Shown: piece by piece, positions 61,922 to 64,000 of the stretch | Numbering within the stretch: the first letter of the stretch is position 1 | Layout of the letters: each line of letters starts with the position of its first letter | Assembly (NCBI GenBank): GCA_023301025.1 | Contig: JALZUR010000041.1 | Location: 53,575-117,574 of the forward strand | Length of the DNA stretch: 64,000 bases | Origin: Bdellovibrionales bacterium | GTDB taxonomy: Bacteria > Bdellovibrionota > Bdellovibrionia > Bdellovibrionales > UBA1609 | Direction: 5' to 3' | The notes under the pieces: model-generated | Seen by the model: only the letters and a program-made list of their open reading frames with translations | What the model was told of the DNA's origin: nothing | Database searches by the model: none | Made by a program: the position numbers and the translations under genes

Positions 61922-62266
61922 ATAAAACATATTTTTTTACTCTTACTTATTACCTTTAGCTTTCAAACTCTTTACGCTTCAGATTTTGTTAGTGTCGCGT
62001 TTTGTAAACCCTTAAAAAGTGAAGGTGTTCACAGAAACATAGAGCTATTCTATGACGATGATGAAACTGGCTTTCTTATTGCTGAACTGCTACTACCTGG
62101 GGCACCTACGCTTAAACGTGCTGGTCTCATTGTGGAAGTCATTGATGAGTCAACACATCTAACAGTCAGTAAAGATTCAGATACCTTCTCAATTACTAAA
62201 AACAATCCATCAAAAAATTTTGAAATTGATGGCTCTGAATTTACTTGTGAAAGAGCTGACTGGTAA
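61922..62266 (+). CDS. Small exported protein lacking a canonical start codon
   Basis: An open frame of 115 codons encodes a clear signal peptide (ATA)KHIFLLLLITFSFQTLYAS followed by DFVSVAFCKPLKSEG and a polar mature domain ending FTCERADW. It has two Cys in the mature part, which could pair. No ATG, GTG or TTG begins the frame: the expected position is ATA (61922-61924), 11 bases after AAAGG. It may be an ATG mutated to ATA, a rare AUA start, or a decaying gene. No family is recognised. It lies just after tRNA-Gly. Confidence 0.5.
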   Translation: MKHIFLLLLITFSFQTLYASDFVSVAFCKPLKSEGVHRNIELFYDDDETGFLIAELLLPGAPTLKRAGLIVEVIDESTHLTVSKDSDTFSITKNNPSKNFEIDGSEFTCERADW

Positions 62267-62330
62267 AGCTACACTCACTTTTTAACTCTTAAAACAAAAA
62301 AGATAAGTTAGCTTTTTTAACGCTTTAACA

Positions 62331-63128
62331 TCACGGTAAGTAATACTTATAACCATCACGAAGAGAAATACTTTTAAAAATATCTCTTTTAAAACCTGTA
62401 TCTTCTGCAAGTTTTTGCGAAGCGATGTTATTCTCTAATATGTACAGTGCTATATGAGATGAGGGATTTATCGATCTAATTATATCAACCGTACCAAGAA
62501 GGACTTCTTTTGCAACACCTCGCCTTCTGTATTTCTTAAAAACAAGATAACCCACAAAATAAAATTTCTTATGTGTTTCAAACGACCAACTCAAAACACC
62601 AAGGATCTCTAATGTTTTTTTATCTCGAATGAGTAATGTGTTACGCACTAAAGATGTAGCTATTGTAGTTCCAAACTTCAATTCAATTAAAGTAAGTGAA
62701 GGTTCGTAATAGCCACGCGCATTTACAAAATCTTTACCATAAAACTCAATATTTTCAGGTTTTGAAAGCTCATAGAGAAGCTCGTTCTCAGTTTTTCTAG
62801 TAATCTCTTTTTGTTTATAATAAGAAACTTCAAAACGCTTAGTCTTAAACTCCGGCCCAAAATTTAAATAACTGGCTTCAAATAAATTAAAAGATTTATC
62901 TGTAGGCCCTGCATAGCGACCTGTGTAAGCAAGGTCAATAGAAGGAGAAGTGTTTATATTTTCTAAAACATCTGGATGTGTTTCAAAAATATCAAAAATT
63001 AAATAGTTGTTTAAAAGGATATTACACGTTTTGTTTCCACTACCACTACCACTACCACTACCACTAGCCTGATCAAAGAAAATAAAAACTAAAACAATAC
63101 ACCTACAGATGTTCCTAAAAAAACTCAT
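62331..63128 (-). CDS. Exported GNAT-like N-acetyltransferase
   Basis: A 265-residue protein. Residues 1-22 form a hydrophobic signal-like segment, then a Ser-Gly repeat (24-33) and a C-terminal GNAT-like fold: FYFVGYLVFKKYRRRGVAKEVLL holds the acetyl-CoA pyrophosphate-binding R-x-x-G-x-A loop (around 202-210), followed by YILENNIASQKLAEDTGFKRD. GNAT enzymes are normally cytoplasmic, so a signal sequence here is odd. The acceptor is unknown. The start has no clear ribosome-binding site. It is convergent with the small exported gene at 61922. Confidence 0.65.
   Translation of the reverse strand: MSFFRNICRCIVLVFIFFDQASGSGSGSGSGNKTCNILLNNYLIFDIFETHPDVLENINTSPSIDLAYTGRYAGPTDKSFNLFEASYLNFGPEFKTKRFEVSYYKQKEITRKTENELLYELSKPENIEFYGKDFVNARGYYEPSLTLIELKFGTTIATSLVRNTLLIRDKKTLEILGVLSWSFETHKKFYFVGYLVFKKYRRRGVAKEVLLGTVDIIRSINPSSHIALYILENNIASQKLAEDTGFKRDIFKSISLRDGYKYYLP
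63037..63066 (-). repeat. Hexanucleotide tandem repeat (CCACTA x5)
   Basis: Five perfect copies of CCACTA lie within the acetyltransferase gene. On the coding strand they encode alternating Ser-Gly after the signal sequence. As the unit is six bases, length change would alter linker length without shifting the frame. Confidence 0.9.
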
Positions 63129-63288
63129 ACAGATAGTACTATTTGATCAGTCCAGTTCATACAATAAAGACTTAAGGCAAAGCTAACGCCATGAATATTT
63201 AACACTCTGTAAACAGATTTATTAAATATTTCTAGATAAAGACAAAAAAGAATTGACCAAAGCTCACTCAATTCACTAATTTGCCCAA

Positions 63289-63903
63289 ATGTGCCAAGAA
63301 GAAAAACCTCACGCTCCCTCATGCGATAAAAATAAAAAACCCATACTGGACTGCCTATGGCCACTGCTAAAGGACAAATCGAACCTATTAGAGATAGGCT
63401 CAGGCACCGGACAACATGCTGTGTTTATGGCACCACATCTAAAACACCTCACGTGGACTCTAAGCGATATTAAAGATCGTCAGAGAGGCATGAGCTTATG
63501 GTTAAGAGAAGAGCCTATAATAAACGTTAAAGGTCCAATACTCTATGAAATTGGAAAAAATACACCCCACTTTCCTAAGAGCGTAAAACCTTTTGATGTG
63601 GTTTTTACATCAAACACTCTTCATATTTTAAATTGGAAGAACGTTGAACGACTCTTTAAAGACTTAAAAGAAAATTTAGAAAAAGAGACTCTATTTATTG
63701 CTTACGGAGCTTTTAAATTTGATGGCAAATACACGACTGAATCAAACAAAGAGTTTGATGATTGGTTAAAAGAAAAAGATACAAATTCAGGTCTTAAGAA
63801 TTTTGAAGATATAACTCAAAAACTATTAGAAAATAATTTTAATCTTTTAGAAAAAATTAATATGCCGGCAAACAACAACCTACTCGTTTATAAAAAACAG
63901 TAA
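63289..63903 (+). CDS. DUF938 family SAM-dependent methyltransferase
   Basis: A 204-residue cytoplasmic protein. The DUF938 features are present: KPHAPSCDKNKKPIL at the start, LLEIGSGTGQHAVFMAP (SAM-binding motif I, about 33-49), TSNTLHILNW, AYGAFKF, SNKEFDDWL and MPANNNLLVY near the C-terminus. Substrate is unknown in this family. The ATG lacks a strong ribosome-binding site. It is divergent from the acetyltransferase gene. Confidence 0.88.
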   Translation: MCQEEKPHAPSCDKNKKPILDCLWPLLKDKSNLLEIGSGTGQHAVFMAPHLKHLTWTLSDIKDRQRGMSLWLREEPIINVKGPILYEIGKNTPHFPKSVKPFDVVFTSNTLHILNWKNVERLFKDLKENLEKETLFIAYGAFKFDGKYTTESNKEFDDWLKEKDTNSGLKNFEDITQKLLENNFNLLEKINMPANNNLLVYKKQ

Positions 63904-63961
63904 ATAAATAATACCTATAGAAGATCTAATTAAAAAACAGACTAAGGTATTTCAATCTAAA

Positions 63962-64000
63962 TTAAAGTCCTATCTCTTTTAGTCTTTCTTTTAAAAAAGA
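63962..64000 (-). CDS. Possible 3-prime end of a minus-strand gene running off the window
   Basis: On the minus strand the last 39 bases read SFLKERLKEIGL then TAA, an amphipathic, plausible protein C-terminus in one open frame. The segment is too short to recognise a family, and it could be chance. Confidence 0.3.
   Translation of the reverse strand, partial: SFLKERLKEIGL

Noticed and set aside
63125..63364. 79-codon minus-strand frame ending at the acetyltransferase start
   Set aside because: It overlaps the front of the well-supported DUF938 gene, has no ribosome-binding site or recognisable domain, and its overlap with the next ATG is probably chance.
1..64000. CRISPR arrays, insertion sequences, integrases, prophage
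   Set aside because: No spaced direct repeats, transposase or phage protein motifs were seen. The duplicated modules at 36-43 kb have no flanking mobile-element ends.

Overview
The window is AT-rich, densely coded bacterial chromosome with short gaps and frequent GTG/TTG starts. A Gram-negative envelope is clear from outer-membrane barrels, an OmpA protein, many lipoproteins and Tat-exported proteins. Several features fit a Bdellovibrionota-like predator or relative (Bacteriovorax/Bdellovibrio type): DUF1592/DUF1588/DUF1552/DUF1501 exported proteins, lipoproteins with an unusual QNC lipobox, and a DCC protein. That taxonomic placement is inference; no 16S gene is present. I saw no phage, insertion sequence or CRISPR array.

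Layout. 0-9.3 kb is accessory and envelope-related: an outer-membrane barrel, a DCC thiol protein, an exported ankyrin protein facing a Ser/Thr kinase plus PP2C phosphatase, an exported protein, an Arg-rich lipoprotein, and a DUF1552 gene interrupted by one in-frame stop. Its partner, a DUF1592/1588/1585 haem-type lipoprotein, is at 9.3-11.1 kb. 11.2-27.5 kb is mainly housekeeping: tex, fbaB-type aldolase, lysS, recG, serA, an orphan regulator with a degenerate receiver, a CdsA-like and PlsC-like pair, 2-oxoacid:ferredoxin oxidoreductase (korAB) and a DEAD-box helicase. 27.8-35.9 kb holds a lipase-like lipoprotein, glutamate dehydrogenase, a metallo-hydrolase, nhaA and ruvCAB.

36-46 kb is the most unusual part. 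A two-gene module (di-haem-type lipoprotein overlapping a Tat-exported DUF1501 protein) is present twice in tandem, followed by a large NHL-type propeller lipoprotein. 46.4-49 kb carries an ankyrin lipoprotein and tRNA-Met(CAT). 50.5-57 kb is a long minus-strand cluster: RatA-like, tilS, ftsH, cdaA, cdaR, glmM, tsaE (tRNA modification, membrane proteolysis, c-di-AMP and cell-wall precursor supply). 57-64 kb holds an OmpA protein with a novel-looking Gly-rich repeat insert, glpX with a thioesterase and a Cys-rich protein, pgsA, tRNA-Gly(GCC), a small exported protein without a normal start codon, an exported GNAT-like protein and a DUF938 methyltransferase.

The best candidate for an undescribed system is the set of three paired loci (7.7-11.1 kb, 36.0-39.4 kb, 39.5-42.9 kb). 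Each combines a surface c-type-haem lipoprotein of the DUF1592/1588 type with an exported DUF1552 or DUF1501 partner; their function is unknown to me.
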